From Neoceratodus forsteri (Eukaryota; Chordata; Ceratodontiformes; Ceratodontidae), in the NCBI GenBank assembly GCA_016271365.2, contig JADMNL010000023.1, positions 610,728,001-610,792,000 of the forward strand: DNA of 64,000 bases. The letters run 5' to 3'. Below, in pieces: positions 43,813 through 55,276 of this stretch. The notes beneath the pieces were generated by a model. That model searched no databases, was not told where the DNA came from, and saw only the letters and a program-made list of their open reading frames with translations. Position 1 is the stretch's first letter, and each line of letters opens with the position of its first letter. The position numbers were made by a program, and so were the translations under genes.

Positions 43813-45808
43813 TGGAAATGAAAGAAAAAGCCACTATGGTTCTCAAAAGAAGTGGCGGTGAAGCTTAGGAAGAAAAAAATAGCATTTAGGAAGTATAATG
43901 AAACACAGAAGGAGCAGGACAGAGAACTGTACCAGTTAAGGAGAAGGAAGCAGGGAGGGTAGTCAGAATAGCAAAGGCACAAACTGAGGAAAAGATAGCC
44001 AACTCAGTTAAGAAGGGGGATAAAACCTTTTATATGTATATCAGAGAGTGTAGAAAGACAAAAGGAGGGATAGTGATGCTAAATAGAATGGATGGTGGGT
44101 GGGCAGAGAGTGTACAGTGAAAAAGCAGGGATACTGAATGAATACTTCTGTTCAGTATTCACAAAAGAGGAAGTGGGGGAGGTGCCTAATCCAATTAACA
44201 GAATCATTCTGGAGACGGGGGGTCAATCCCAGTCCTTTCACAGAAGAAAGGGTTCTGAAAGAACTCCTAAAACTGAAGGTGGACAAAACAATGGGGCCAG
44301 ATGGAATTCACCCCAGAACTCTAAAAGAATTAAGCAGAGAACTAGTGATACCACTGACTACCCTTTATAACAAATCATATGAGGATGGTGTGATACCTGA
44401 GGACTGGAAGAAGGCTGATGTGATTCCCCTTCACTAAAGTGGGAGCAAGACAGAGGCAGGAAACTACAGACCTGTCAGTTTGACCTCTGTGGTAGGGAAA
44501 GTGATGGAATCACTTCTGAAGGAAAGAATTGTTGAGTACCTAGAGGCCAGTGGGGCACAGGACCCAAGGCAGCATGGTTTCACAGCAGGAAGGTCATGTC
44601 AGATGAATCTAATTGATTTTTTTGACTGGGTGACCAAAGTAGTAGACCAGGGAGGGGCTGTGGACATGGCCTACCTAGACTTTAGCAAGGTATTTGACAC
44701 AGTCCCACACAAAAGATTAGTAGACAAATTAACCAGCATTGGAGTGGGTCCCAGGGTGGTAGCCTAGGTAAAATATTGGCTGAACAACAGAACACCGAAG
44801 GTAATTGTAAATGGAGCCCACTCTGACAAAAGAGGGGTTACTAATGGGGTACCGCAGGGTTCAGTACTGGGTCCAGTCCTTTTTAATGTCATTATAAGTG
44901 ACATTGCAGAGGGACTGGAAAGAAAAGCATGCCTCTTTGCAGATGACACAAAGATCTGCAACAGGGTTGATGCTCAAGGAGGCATGGAAAGGCATGAGAA
45001 GTGACTTGGCAAGGTTAGAGTAATGGTCAGAAGTATGGCAGCTTGGATTCAATGCAAAGAAGTGCAAAGTAATGCACCTGGGAAACAAAAACCCAGGGGA
45101 AGATTACACAATGGGGGGAGGTAGTAACAACAACAAAAATGGAAAGGGACCTGGGGGTAGTCATATTAGATGACCTTAAGGTTGGCAAGCAATGTGAGAA
45201 GGCAGTAGGGAGGGCTGGAGGGATACTGGGACATATAGGGAGAGGCATCACCAGCAGAAAACAGGAAGTTGTTATCCCCTGTACAGACAGTTGGTGAGAC
45301 CCCATCTGGAGTACTGCTTCCAGTTCTGGAGACCCCATCTCCGCAAGGACATAGACAGGAGGGAGGCAGTTCAGAGGAGGGCAACTAAAATGGTGCAGGG
45401 TCTGCAAGAGAAGCCATATGAGGAGAGGCTAAAGGAGCTTAATATGTATACCCTTGAGGAAAGGAGGGAGAGGAGGGACATGATAGAAACATTTAAGTAC
45501 CTCAGTGGAATCAACAAAGTCCAAGACAGTAGCATCTTTCAGAAAAAGAGATATGCAAGAACAAGGGGACACAATTTAAAGATAGAGGGGGGATGGCTCA
45601 GGGGCAATGTGAGGAAGTATTTTTTTCACAGAGAGAGTGGTGGATGCATGTAACAGCCTTCCTGAGGAGGTTGTGGGGTCTAAAACTGTGGGAGAATTCA
45701 AGAATGCATGGGACAGACATAAGGCAATTTTTGTGGGGGGGGTAGGAAGAAATAGGCTGTTGGTTAAATAGGATGTGCAGCTTATCCTCTAGGTAGAGAA
45801 ATGGGCAG
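43813..45808 (+). mobile_element. CR1 LINE, 5'-truncated, most of ORF2 RT and C-terminus
   Basis: Starts inside ORF2 just after the endonuclease (KKPLWFSKE-like KATMVLKR region). It runs through KKGDKTFYMYIRECRKTKG, LKVDKTMGPDGIHPRTLKE, GFTAGRSCQMNLIDFFDWV, DFSKVFDTVPHKRLVDKL, GSVLGPVLFN and LFADDTKICNRV. The FADD pair is intact. The C-terminal block is VRPHLEYCFQFWRPHLRKDI. Frameshifts and stops break it. The sequence closely parallels 52400-54420, so both belong to one young subfamily. An L2-like tail interrupts the 3' UTR at 45809, and the last 45 bases continue at 46728. Confidence 0.9.
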
Positions 45809-46727
45809 ATCATCCCCCACTGAAGGACCACCACCAGCCAATTGGCCTTCTTCTACCTCTTCTCCAAACTCTGGAATGGCCTACTGGCCCAGATCCACCA
45901 TTCATCATCCAAATACTCCTTATCCTCTGCCCTCTCTAACTTCCTTACTACAAATTGCAACTGCCCCTAACTCCCCTCCACTTCGATACCTCTCCCCCTG
46001 TTCCCCCCTGAGCCTGACCAGTGACCTGGAAATTCACCTAATTGACTGGCTTATATACTGCCCCTCGCACTTACACCCACGCCATCTCTCCTCTCGCCTC
46101 CTCATCTAACATACCTCCGCTTCCCTACCCTCAACAATCACTACCATGCTCACTCCTTCTCCTTCTCACCCCATCTAAACTTACCTCCCCACGCTCCTTT
46201 ACCTACTAGTCCTATTCTCCCTTACCCTCCCATCCTGCTTTCCAACGCCTACTGGCAACCTGGTAATCCCACCGCAGCACAAGACTGGTACTGTCACTCA
46301 GACTGTCCTGGCATAATAGTGTGCAAATGGCACTTATGTAAGTATTGGATTCCCTCATTGTGTAACCATGTTATGTTCACCCCCCTTCCTGTTGTACATG
46401 CTCTCCATTGCCCCCACTGTGCCTTCCACACATTTATGTTTACCTACGATATGTCTAACCTTGCCTTTATAACTATGAATTGTATACCCTGTCATTGTTT
46501 GGTCACTGTTCTGTACTGCTATCCTATGCAATTTCCATATGTAATACCTCCAATCCAAGTACATTGTCTGTATTGCACTACTGTGAAACTCAACTACTGT
46601 ATGTATACCTGCCTCTTCTGTAACCCCTCCCCCCAGGTCGCACCGTGAGACGAGCATCTTGTTGCTCAGCGTGCCTTTCCTGGTGAAACATTTTCAATAA
46701 ACAATAAATAATAATAAATAATAATAG
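45809..46727 (+). mobile_element. L2-like LINE 3' fragment inserted in a CR1 3' end
   Basis: The insertion breaks the CR1 sequence ATGGGCAG|ACTAGGTGGGCC that is intact at 54411. It begins with the last codons of an L2-type ORF2 (FSKLWNGLLAQIHHSS), then a 3' UTR, and ends in an AATAAATAATAAT tail. It is 5' truncated, as usual for LINE copies, and less decayed than the L2 at 46.8-48.8 kb. Confidence 0.8.
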
Positions 46728-46771
46728 ACTAGGTGGGCCAAGCTGTCATTATCTGCCATCAAAGTCTATGG
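46728..46771 (+). mobile_element. Distal 3' end of the 43.8 kb CR1
   Basis: ACTAGGTGGGCCAAGCTGTC, then ATTATCTGCCATCAAAGTCTATG, matches the 3' end at 54420-54466 except for the last octamer copy, which is lost. It resumes the CR1 after the L2-like insertion. Confidence 0.85.
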
Positions 46772-48770
46772 GGTTAGGTTGTGCACACTGGTGACCCAGA
46801 AGGGCTGGTGGAGAAGAGAGGGGGAGAGGCAAGAACTGAATATGAGGAGAAGGGGTAGCCAAATCCTGATTTCCCCTTTCAGGATGTTGATAACCCTGCT
46901 GGGGGGGGTCATGATAGGAAGGCAGAAACTGGGGATAGGTATTAAGGTGGGTTAAAGCAGGAACAGCAGAGGGAAAGGTAATTATGTAGGGCAGAGGTAA
47001 GGGAGTAGTTGGAGGAGGAGTGTTGTATTTCAGGGGGGAGGGAATTCCAGATTTTAGGGAAACAATGGGTGAAACCAGTCTGACTGATGAGGGTGGAGAG
47101 GTGAGGGACCGTCAAGGTGTGGGTGTCATTTGATCTGACAGAGTGGGTATAGGGAGGTGGAGGAGAGAGAGAGAGGATGAGAGATAGGAGGGGAGCCCCC
47201 CAAACCAGAATTTGGAGGTTAGTTTGACACAGTGAGAGATGAGTCTGTGAGATAGTGGAAGAAAGGTTGGAGAGCGACAGAGTTCACAGTGGTGGGAATG
47301 GGAAGAGGAGTCGATAGCAAAGTGGCAGAAGGAGTTAAAGAGAGTGTCCAACTTGGTCAAGGAAGATTTGGGAGCAGCACCATAGACTACGTCACAGTAG
47401 TCAAAGATGGGGAGTATCATCTTCTGGACAATTTCATGCCTCGCAGACAGCAGGATGCAACTTCAGTTCCTATACAGAACACCAACTTTGGGGCGCAGTT
47501 TCTTCAGGATAGCATCGATATGCACAGAGAAGTTGAGGTGCTGGTCCAGCCAAACCTCCAGATATCTAAAAGAGGAGGTGTCCTCCAAGATGGTCCCATC
47601 AAGGGTGTAGAAGTTGGGAAGGGCTGGTAGCCTAGCAAGTCTCTGCCTAGTGCCAAAGGTCATTGAGACTGTTTTCTTGGTGTTTAGAAAAAGCTGGTGA
47701 GAAGCGAACCCGGAGCTGAACTTGGTTGAAGTCATGGTGTAAGCAGGTTTGCACAGTAGCAGGGTTTTTGACAGAACTGTACAAAACAGTATCGTCAACG
47801 TACATGTTGATAGACGAGAATGAGCAGGCTCTGGGAAGATCATTAAGGAAAATAGAGAAGAGTAGGGGACCAAGCACTGAGCCTTGAGGGACACCAGCGT
47901 TGATGGGGAGTGGAAGGGAGATGGAATCAAGGAATCTCACTGATTGAGTCCTGCTAATGAGGTATAATTTAAACCAGTTGGTGGCTGATGGGGCAAGGCC
48001 AGCTGAGGAGAGTGAATCAAGAAGCAGGGGGATGTGAAACAGTGTTGAAAGCTTTGGCTAAGTTGACAAGGATGACTGAGGTGATCAGGCCACCGTCCAT
48101 CCCTGAAAGGATGGAGTCAGTAAGCCTGAGGAGGGAGGTGGTTGTTGAGTGGTTCTTCTGAAAACCAGATTGGAAAGGGGTGAAGAAGGAGGAATCAGAG
48201 AGGAAGGGTGATAGTTGAGAGAGAATTAAAGTTCTTGAAGTTTGGCAAGGGTAGGAAGGAGGGCAATGGGGCAATAGCTGCCAGGATTAGATGTGTCACC
48301 ACCCTTGGGGAGAAGAAGGACTACAGCCTGTTTCCAGGATGAGGGTACTCGGGCAGAAATAAAGGACAGGTTAAGGATTATTTATTTATTTAAAATTTGG
48401 TGACCGGGAAAGGCACACTGAGCTGGAGCTCATTTCCAGGTGCGACCCGTGGGAGATAGGATAAGCAATTGCAGGAGCAGAAAGGTAGAGAAGTTTAGCA
48501 TCAAGCTCATCTGGTGAGGAGCCTTTAGAGGGGTTGAGGGATAGGAGAGCATTAAGAGCTTCATCAGAGGAGATAGTAGAAAAGGAAAATGGAGAAGGGG
48601 TAGGCACTGGCTGAGGCAAAGGGCTGAAGTTAGTAGGTGACAATGGGGAGAGGAAATTTAGAAGGGATGTGGTGTACGAAGTGTAGTAGGCATTAAATTT
48701 ATTGGCCACAGAGCCAGGGTTGGAAACTAGGGAGTTATTTATTTTGAGAACTGGAGCGGGAAGGGGAGAG
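46772..48770 (-). mobile_element. L2-like LINE, ORF2 reverse transcriptase
   Basis: Minus-strand order: NPSKGSSPDELDAKLL (48709-48386), FQSGFQKNHSTTTSLLRLTD and LVNLAKAFNTVSH (48274-48017; the DLSKAFD box has Asp replaced by Asn), then GVPQGSVLGPLLFSIFLNDL. The catalytic box follows as MYVDDTVLYSS (47940-47647; VDD intact). The C-terminal block is FRYLEVWLDQHLNFSVHIDA and ILPIFDYCDVVYGAA (47420-47112). The FLYRN and ILPIFDYCDVV patterns are those of the L2 lineage. Frameshifts break it. A separate LINE tail is inserted at 48377-48459. Confidence 0.85.
48377..48459 (-). mobile_element. Short LINE tail nested in the L2 ORF2
   Basis: ATTATTTATTTATTTAAAAT followed by TTGGTGACCGGGAAAGGCACACTGAG matches the L2-like tails at 43455 and 28372 in the minus orientation. 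It interrupts the frame after YLSAPAIAYPI. At only 83 bases it is a strongly 5'-truncated insertion. Confidence 0.7.
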
Positions 48771-48789
48771 TTTTCTGGTCATGATGACC

Positions 48790-49367
48790 ACCATCTTGTA
48801 TTATTTTTTCAAACAAGATGAAAACATTGAAAATACAGTAAAATGATGTCTGTTTTATATAGGTTTTACCCCTCAGGTTCACTGGCCTGTCTGTCCCCAC
48901 CTTCTACATACTGGCTGCCACCTTCCCTGGGCTTACCTCTGCAGTGTTCCCACATAGATTACCCCATGATGGGGCTGCAGGGGAAGGGCCTTTCTCTCCC
49001 CCCCATAAATAAATCAAGAATCTGCCAAAGTTTCTGGGTGGTTGTGTGGGCCTGAGGATGCCTCCAGTGTGCCAGCCAACCCTTGGGTCACATTTTCTGT
49101 CCCTTGTGTGTATCAAGGCAACATGAGAATACATTTGGAAGTGCACATGTACCCTTGAACCTGTGTCTCTCACCCTAACCCATGATGCTCACATCTGCTG
49201 CTTGGTCATTTGGCGCTGCCATCAGACCTCCACCTGGAGGCAGCCAAGAGTCAAGTTGGCAAGCCTTCCCAATCTAACAAAAGAGAGCTGCCTGACAGCT
49301 GCTGCATCCTGCCACAGCCCCCCTCTCTGCTGACCCCCGATAACCAGAGCATGTTCCCAAACAAACA
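48790..49367. repeat. Unclassified interspersed repeat X, copy 4
   Basis: The right part (CAATCTAACAAAAGAGAGCT, GCCTGACAGC, CATGTTCCCAAACAAACA) aligns with 29250-29350 of copy 1. The left part diverges. It ends exactly where the CR1 5' monomers begin. Confidence 0.45.
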
Positions 49368-50089
49368 GAACACCAGGAGGAAGGAGCTACTGGTATAAAT
49401 AAACTTCTCTACTGGGACTAAGAACTAGAACTCTTGTATTGGGACCTTCAATTTAGGGTAAATAAACATAAAAATAAAAGTTAGTGTGTTTGTCAGAGTT
49501 AGTTGAAGTGAATTGTTATCTGTTATCTGTGTTATTTGTGTAGGTATCTAAGTGCTTGTCACAGGTGTCTGAAGGGAATTGTTATCTGTGAAATTAACTA
49601 AGTGTAGAAAGATTTGCAAAGTAGGGGGCGTTGCTTAGCTAGAAGGAGCCAGGTTAAAACCAGATTTAAACACTGTCCTAGATAGCTTCTGCCAGAGAAC
49701 AGATAGAACACCAGGAGGAAGGAGCTACTGGTATAACTAAACTTCTTTACTGGGACTAAGAACTAGAACTCTTGTACTGGGACCTTCAATTTAGGGTAAA
49801 AAAATAAAAGTTAGTGTGTTTGTCAGAGTCAGTTAAAATGAATTGTCATCTGTTATCTGTGCTATCTGTGTAGTTATCTAGGTGCTTGTCACAGGTGTCT
49901 GAAGGGAATTGTTATCTGTAAAATTAACTAAGTGTGGAAAGATTTGCAAAGTAGGGGGAGTGGCTTAGCTAGAAGGAGTCAGGTTAAAACCAGATTTAAA
50001 CACTGCCCTTGATAGCTTCTGCCAGAAAACAGACAGAACACCAGGTGGAAGGAGCTACTGGTATAACTAAACTTCTCTACTGGGACTAT
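49368..50089 (+). repeat. Tandem 5' monomers upstream of the CR1 ORF1
   Basis: GAACACCAGGAGGAAGGAGC begins at 49368 and 49706, and as GAACACCAGGTGGAAGGAGC at 50036. This gives two full units of 338 and 330 bases and a 54-base partial unit ending GGGACTA. The units are about 93-95 percent alike. Each contains the reiterated TTGTTATCTGTTATCTGTG and AACTAAGTGT...GCAAAGTAGGGGG. The array ends at a polypyrimidine tract (50092-50131), after which the ORF1 leader follows. Repeated 5' promoter units are known for rodent L1; here the role is inferred from position. Confidence 0.75.
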
Positions 50090-50460
50090 ATTGCCCTCCT
50101 TCCCTCCCCTCCCCTCCCCCCTCCCTCTACCCTAAACCAGTTCTACTTTTATAGGCACAGGATTTGACTGACAACAGGAACTTCCTGTGTGGGAGCAGGA
50201 AGTGAGTGATCACAGAGCCACCAAAGACTCACCATCCTAGAAGGGAAAAGTAACTCTCCATGCCCCCCAGCTGCTGGAGATCTGACTCTGAGCAAGTAAG
50301 CAGACTACTGAGAAATACAGGGACTTCTTGTCTCAGAACAGGAAGATCAGTAGCTAAAAGGACACATAAGCAGTAAGTAAGGAGAGAAATAAAAAGAAAT
50401 AAACAAACAGAGGAAAGAGTAAGTATTCCAAAAAACAGTTAGGGGGCCAGAAATAAGACA
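50090..50460 (+). promoter_or_regulatory. Probable CR1 5' UTR
   Basis: Polypyrimidine tract CCTCCTTCCCTCCCCTCCCC, then a GA-rich leader up to the ORF1 ATG at 50461. No TATA box is evident, as usual for internal LINE promoters. Confidence 0.5.
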
Positions 50461-51383
50461 TGATGGGAGTGGTGCAGTGCAGTGGCTGTGGAGCAGCAGT
50501 CTTCCGGGAGACATTCTGGAGGATGCGGTGTTGTCCCATCTGCAGGCACCTCTCTGGGATGACGGAGGAGGTTGCTCATCTCCAGGCTGAGTTGGCCAGG
50601 ATTTGTGTGACCTCTTCTTCCACCCAGGGACCACCAGGGTCACTGCCATTGTCTCAGAGGTTGCCAAGAAAGAGAATCCGTTGGACCACAGTGGGCTCAG
50701 GGAGGGTGAGGGTGGTGGAACAGAGGAGCATCCCTCCAGTTGTACCTCTCCACAATTTCTATGCCATTCTGGAAAAGTGTGGTTCCTCTAAGGAGTCACC
50801 CACAGTGGACACCAAGGAGGATGCTGGGAACCTCCACAAAGGAGACCCACAGGAGGGTGGCATGGGACCCCACAGGGGAAGAAAACAACTCCTGGTGGGG
50901 ACTTCATTGCTAGGAAGGCAGAACTGGGGGAGGAAGGGGAGAGGGAGGTAAGGTGCCTTCCTGGCACCATGGCTTGGAGGGACAGGGAGTGAATCCTCAG
51001 GATTGCAGGAGCAGCTGTACAGGGGAAGGAACTGGATGTTATTGTCCACCTAGGGACAAATGACCTGGCTAATAAAGGGATCAGAGCAGTGCAAGAAGTA
51101 TTTGCAGAGATGGGGAGGGGCCTTAGACAAATAGCGCACAAGGTAACCTTCTCAGAGGTGCTGCCTGTCTATGGCATGGGTGAGGCTAGGGTACTCCACA
51201 CCATGGGATTCAATCAGTGGTTGAAAAACTGGTGCAGTGCTCAGGGATTTGGCTTCATTGGGAACTGGGGGTCCACCTGGAGGGATGCAGGCCTATACTG
51301 GTGTGATGGTCTGCATCTGTCCAGGAGGGGAACCAGGATCCTAGGTGATAGGTTGAAATGCTTCATTGGCAAGCATTTAAACT
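50461..51383 (+). pseudogene. CR1 ORF1: Cys-rich finger plus SGNH esterase
   Basis: It starts MMGVVQCSGCGAAVFRETFW with a second pair CCPIC, a PHD-like zinc-binding module in residues 1-30. A short helical stretch (EEVAHLQAELARI) follows. The linker is rich in charged and Pro residues. The esterase then appears: the GDS serine block is changed to GTSLLGR (D to T), block III VHLGTNDLA is intact, and block V is DGLHLSRRGTRIL near residue 280, providing Asp and His. A stop at 50951 and a frameshift split the esterase, and a second stop (E to stop) lies in the re-entry. PHD-plus-esterase ORF1 proteins are established for CR1-type LINEs; the esterase probably acts on membranes or lipids. Confidence 0.85.
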
Positions 51384-51472
51384 AGACAAGGGGGAGGCAC
51401 TGGAAAGGAGCAGGAAATCCTAGCCCCCCAAAAAAAATCAGGGTAGTAAGTGAGGTAGATACCAACATAGAG

Positions 51473-54360
51473 ATGTTGATAGGGAGACAGGCAGGGGCAA
51501 ATGGAGAAAGAGACAAATGCAATAAGGACAGGGATGGGGCAAAAAGGGGTAAGGCCATCAAGAAATGGAGGGTAATGAGTACCAATGCCCATAGTCTGGG
51601 CAACAAGTTCCCTGAACTGGTGGCCTTGATGGAAGAGGGATGCCTGGATATTGTAGCAGTCACAGAAACATGGTACACAGAGAACCATGACTGGGATGTT
51701 AACATGCCACGGTACACAACCTGCAGGAGAGACAGAGAGGGGAGAAGAGGGGGCGATGCAGCTCTCTATGTAAGGCAAGAGATAAAAGCAACTGAACAAA
51801 AGAGTAAACAGGGAGGAGAGGAGGCACTGAGGGTCACCTTAGAAACTGGACATGGCACCACAATCCACACAGAGGTTGTATACAGACCCCCCATGTCAGG
51901 GGGAGGGAATGGACAAGGATATAATAGAAGGCATACTTAGGATGGCAGAGAAAGGGGAGATACTGTTGATGGGGGACCTCAATATGCCAGATGTTATCTG
52001 GAGCACCTTTGCTGCAGCCACATCCAAAATCAGGACCATTCTTGATGCCCTTCAGGTGGCATGCCACAGACAGCTAGTTTTTGAACCTATGCAGGAAGGA
52101 GCAATCTTAGACCTTGTACTCTCAAATGGGGACAGTGAGAGGATCTCAGATCTAGAAGTGGGTAGCCATTTGGGAACAAGTGACCACCAAACAGTGTGGT
52201 TCACTATAAACTCAGCTACAGAGTCAAGCCATACAAAAGTGAGGGTTCTGTACTTCAGGAGGGCTGACTTTGGCAAGATGGGAGAGTGCCTTAGAAAAGC
52301 ACTAGCAAACAGGCTAGAAGGAGGGGGTGGAGCAACAATGGGGAAATATCAAAACTGCCATCACAGAGGCAACAAGCCTTTGTGTGAAGCAAAGAAACAA
52401 ATCAAAATGAAAGAAAAAGCCACTATGGTTCTCAAAAGAGGTGGCAGTAAAGGTTAGGGAGAAAAAGATAGCATTTAGGAAGTATAAGGAAATGCAGAAG
52501 GAGCAGAACAGAGAACTGTACCAGTTAAGGCAGAGGGAAGCAGAGAGGGTAGTCAGAATAGCAAAGGCCGAAACTGAGGAAAAGATAGCCAACTCAGTTA
52601 AGAAGGGGGATAAAACCTTTTATAGGTATATTAGGGAGTGTAGAAAGACAAAGGGAGGGATAGTGAGGCTGAATAGAATGGACGGTGGGTGGTCAGAGAG
52701 GGACAGTGAAAAAGCAGGGACACTGAATGAATATTTCTGTTCAGTATTCACAAAAGAGAAGGTGGGGGAGGTTCCTAATCCAATTAACAGAAGCACTCTG
52801 AAGAGGGGGGTCAATCCCAGTCTTTTCACAGAAGAAAGTGTTCTGAAAGAACTCCTAAAACTGAAAGTGGACAAAGCAATGGGGCTAGATGGAATTCACT
52901 CCAGAGTTCTAAAAGAATTAAGCAGAGAACTAGTGACATCACTTACTACCCTTTTTAATAAATCATGGGAGGATGGTGTGGTACCTGAGGACTGGAAGAA
53001 GGCTGATGTGATTTCCCCTTCACAAAAGTGGGAGCAAGACAGAGGCAGGAAGCTACAGACCTGTCAGTTTGACCTCTGTGGTAGGGAAAGTGAAGGAATC
53101 ACTTCTGAAGGAAAGAATTGTTGAGTACCTAGAGGCCAGTGGGGCACAGGACCCACGGCAGCATGGTTTCACAGCTGGAAGGTCATGTCAGATGAATCTA
53201 ATTGATTTCTTTGACTGGGTGACCAAAGTAGAAGACCAGGGAGGGGCTGTGGGCATGGCCTACCTAGACTTTAGCAAGGCATTTGACACAGTCCCACACA
53301 AAAGATTAATAGTCAGATTTACCAGGCTGGGAGTGGGTCCCAGGGTGATAGCCTGGGTAAAACATTGGCTGGACAACAGGACACCGAAGGTAATTGTAAA
53401 TTGAGTCCACTCTGAAAAAAGAGGGGTTACTAGTGGGGTACCGCAGGGTTCAGTACTGGATCCAGTCCTGTTTAATGTCATTATAAGTGACATTGCAGAA
53501 GGACTGGAAGGAAAAGTATGCCTCTTTGCAGATGACACAAAGATCTGCAACAGGGTTGATACACAAGGAGGCGTAGAAAGGATGAGAAGGGACTTGGCAA
53601 GGTTGGAGGAATGGTCAGAAGTATGGCAGCTTGGATTCAATGCAAAGAAGTGCAAAATAATGCACCTGGGAAACAAAAACCCAGGGGAAGATTACACAAT
53701 GGGGGGGAGGCAGTAATAACAACAGAAATGGAAAGGGACCTGGGGTTAATCATATCAGATGACCTTAAGGTTGGCAAGCGATGTGACAAGGTAGTAGGGA
53801 GGGCTGGGGGGATGCTGGGATGTATAGAGAGAGGCATCACCAGCAGAAAACAGGAAGTTGTTATGTCCCTGTACAGACTGTTGGTGAGACCATATCTGGA
53901 GTACTGCATCCAGTTCTGGAGACCCCATCTCTGCAAGGACATTGACAGGATGGAGGCAGTTCAGAGGAAGGCAACTAAAATGGTGCAGGGTCTGCAAGAG
54001 AAACCATATGAGGAGAAGCTAAAGGAGATTAATATGTATACCCTTGAGGAAAGGAGGGAGAGGAGGACATGATAGAAGTGTTTAAGTACTTCAGTGGGAT
54101 CAACAAAGTCCAAGAGGGAAGCATCTTTCAGAAAAAGAGATGTGCAAGAACAAGGGGACGCAATTTGAAGATGGGGGGATGGCTCAGGGGCAATATGAGG
54201 AAGTATTTTTTCACAGAGTCAAGCCATACAAAAGTGAGGGTACCAGTTAAGTGGATGCATGGAACAGCCTTCCTGAGGAGGTTGTGGGGTCTAAAACTGT
54301 GGGAGAATTCAAGAATGCATGGGACATACATAAGGCAATTTTTAACGGTGGGTAGGAAGA
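51473..54360 (+). pseudogene. CR1 ORF2: APE endonuclease and reverse transcriptase
   Basis: Endonuclease: MSTNAHSLGNKFPELVALME, VTETWYTENHDWDV, VVYRPP (frameshift at about 51895), LMGDLNMPDVIW, LDLVLSNGD and HLGTSDHQTVWF. A frameshift at 52435 precedes the basic linker FRKYKEMQKEQNRELYQLRQ. RT: LKVDKAMGLDGIHSRVLKE, a frameshift at about 53020, GFTAGRSCQMNLIDFFDWV, YLDFSKAFDTVPHKRL, a stop at 53401, VTSGVPQGSVLDPVLFNV and LFADDTKICNRVDTQGG (FADD intact). C-terminal block: EYCIQFWRPHLCKDIDRMEA. Four to six lesions show it is recent but dead. It nicks target DNA and primes reverse transcription at the 3' tail. Confidence 0.92.
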
Positions 54361-54475
54361 AATAGGGTGTTGGTTAAATAGGATCTGCAGCTTATCCTCT
54401 AGATAGGGAAATGGGCAGACTAGGTGGGCCAAGTGGTCCTTATCTGCCGTCAAAGTCTATGTTTCTATGTTATGT

Positions 54476-55170
54476 AAACTCGGATCATCAGTGTGACACA
54501 ACATAAGGTGCTCATTAACTTCTCAGCCCTCAGAGTCATGGGCCAGCTAAAATGATGTATTTTTAAAACAACAAACACTTGAACCTAGCTAAACAGCACT
54601 GATTCAGTTATCTTCTTGTTTGTTTCTTAAAAAATATGATCAGAAATTGAAGACATTTCAGGGTATAGAAATGAGGAAATCAGTCTCAGTATGAGACTAT
54701 TAGGACTTTCCTCACTTCTGATAGTGAAGGGGAGCTGCACTGCCAGTTTAGGCATCTGCTGCAAGGTGGTATATATTTATGGTCCATCACAATGCAAGTG
54801 ACAGCAGTGCCATAGGGCAAACTGAAATAAGCAATGAAATCTTTCAAGCCATGCAAGAAAATTCAATCACTTGATGGTGAGTCTTGTAAAGCAATAAATC
54901 AAACCTTTCATTTATTCAGAATTCTTGCTGATCATGTTTGATTTTATTGTCATTAGTTTCTTATACCCATCACCATCATCCCCTTCCCCCACAAAAAAAA
55001 CACCTTTCCAAATAAGGGCACTCGGCAATATGAATTTTCAGTCTGCACTAATTTTATATTAGTCAAAACAGTTACATAATCCATGAATTTAATATACATT
55101 TGAGATGCTTAATGAGGATTATTAAGTGACATTTTCTGTGGCAAATGTACCACTATATCCTCTCTCCCTT
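54476..55170. other. Spacer between tail-to-tail CR1 copies
   Basis: AT-rich DNA, no repeat or gene seen. Confidence 0.55.
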
Positions 55171-55276
55171 TACATAGAAACATAGAATTTGACAGCAGAT
55201 AAGGACCGCTTGGCCCACCCAGTCTGCCCATTTCCCTACCTACTGGATAAGCTGCAGATCCTAGTTAACCAGCAGT

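Larger units (their letters stand above)
49368..54475 (+). mobile_element. Nearly full-length CR1 LINE (+)
   Basis: Runs from the 5' monomers through ORF1 and ORF2 to the 3' terminal GTCTATGTTTCTATGTTATG (54456-54475), the CR1 octamer-type end. No poly(A), as expected of CR1. About 5.1 kb with the monomer array. It lies tail to tail with the CR1 (-) at 55171, separated by about 700 bases. Confidence 0.9.

Noticed and set aside
49368..50089. CRISPR-like array or satellite
   Set aside because: Units of 330-338 bases with no short repeat/spacer structure, next to a CR1 ORF1, in eukaryotic DNA.
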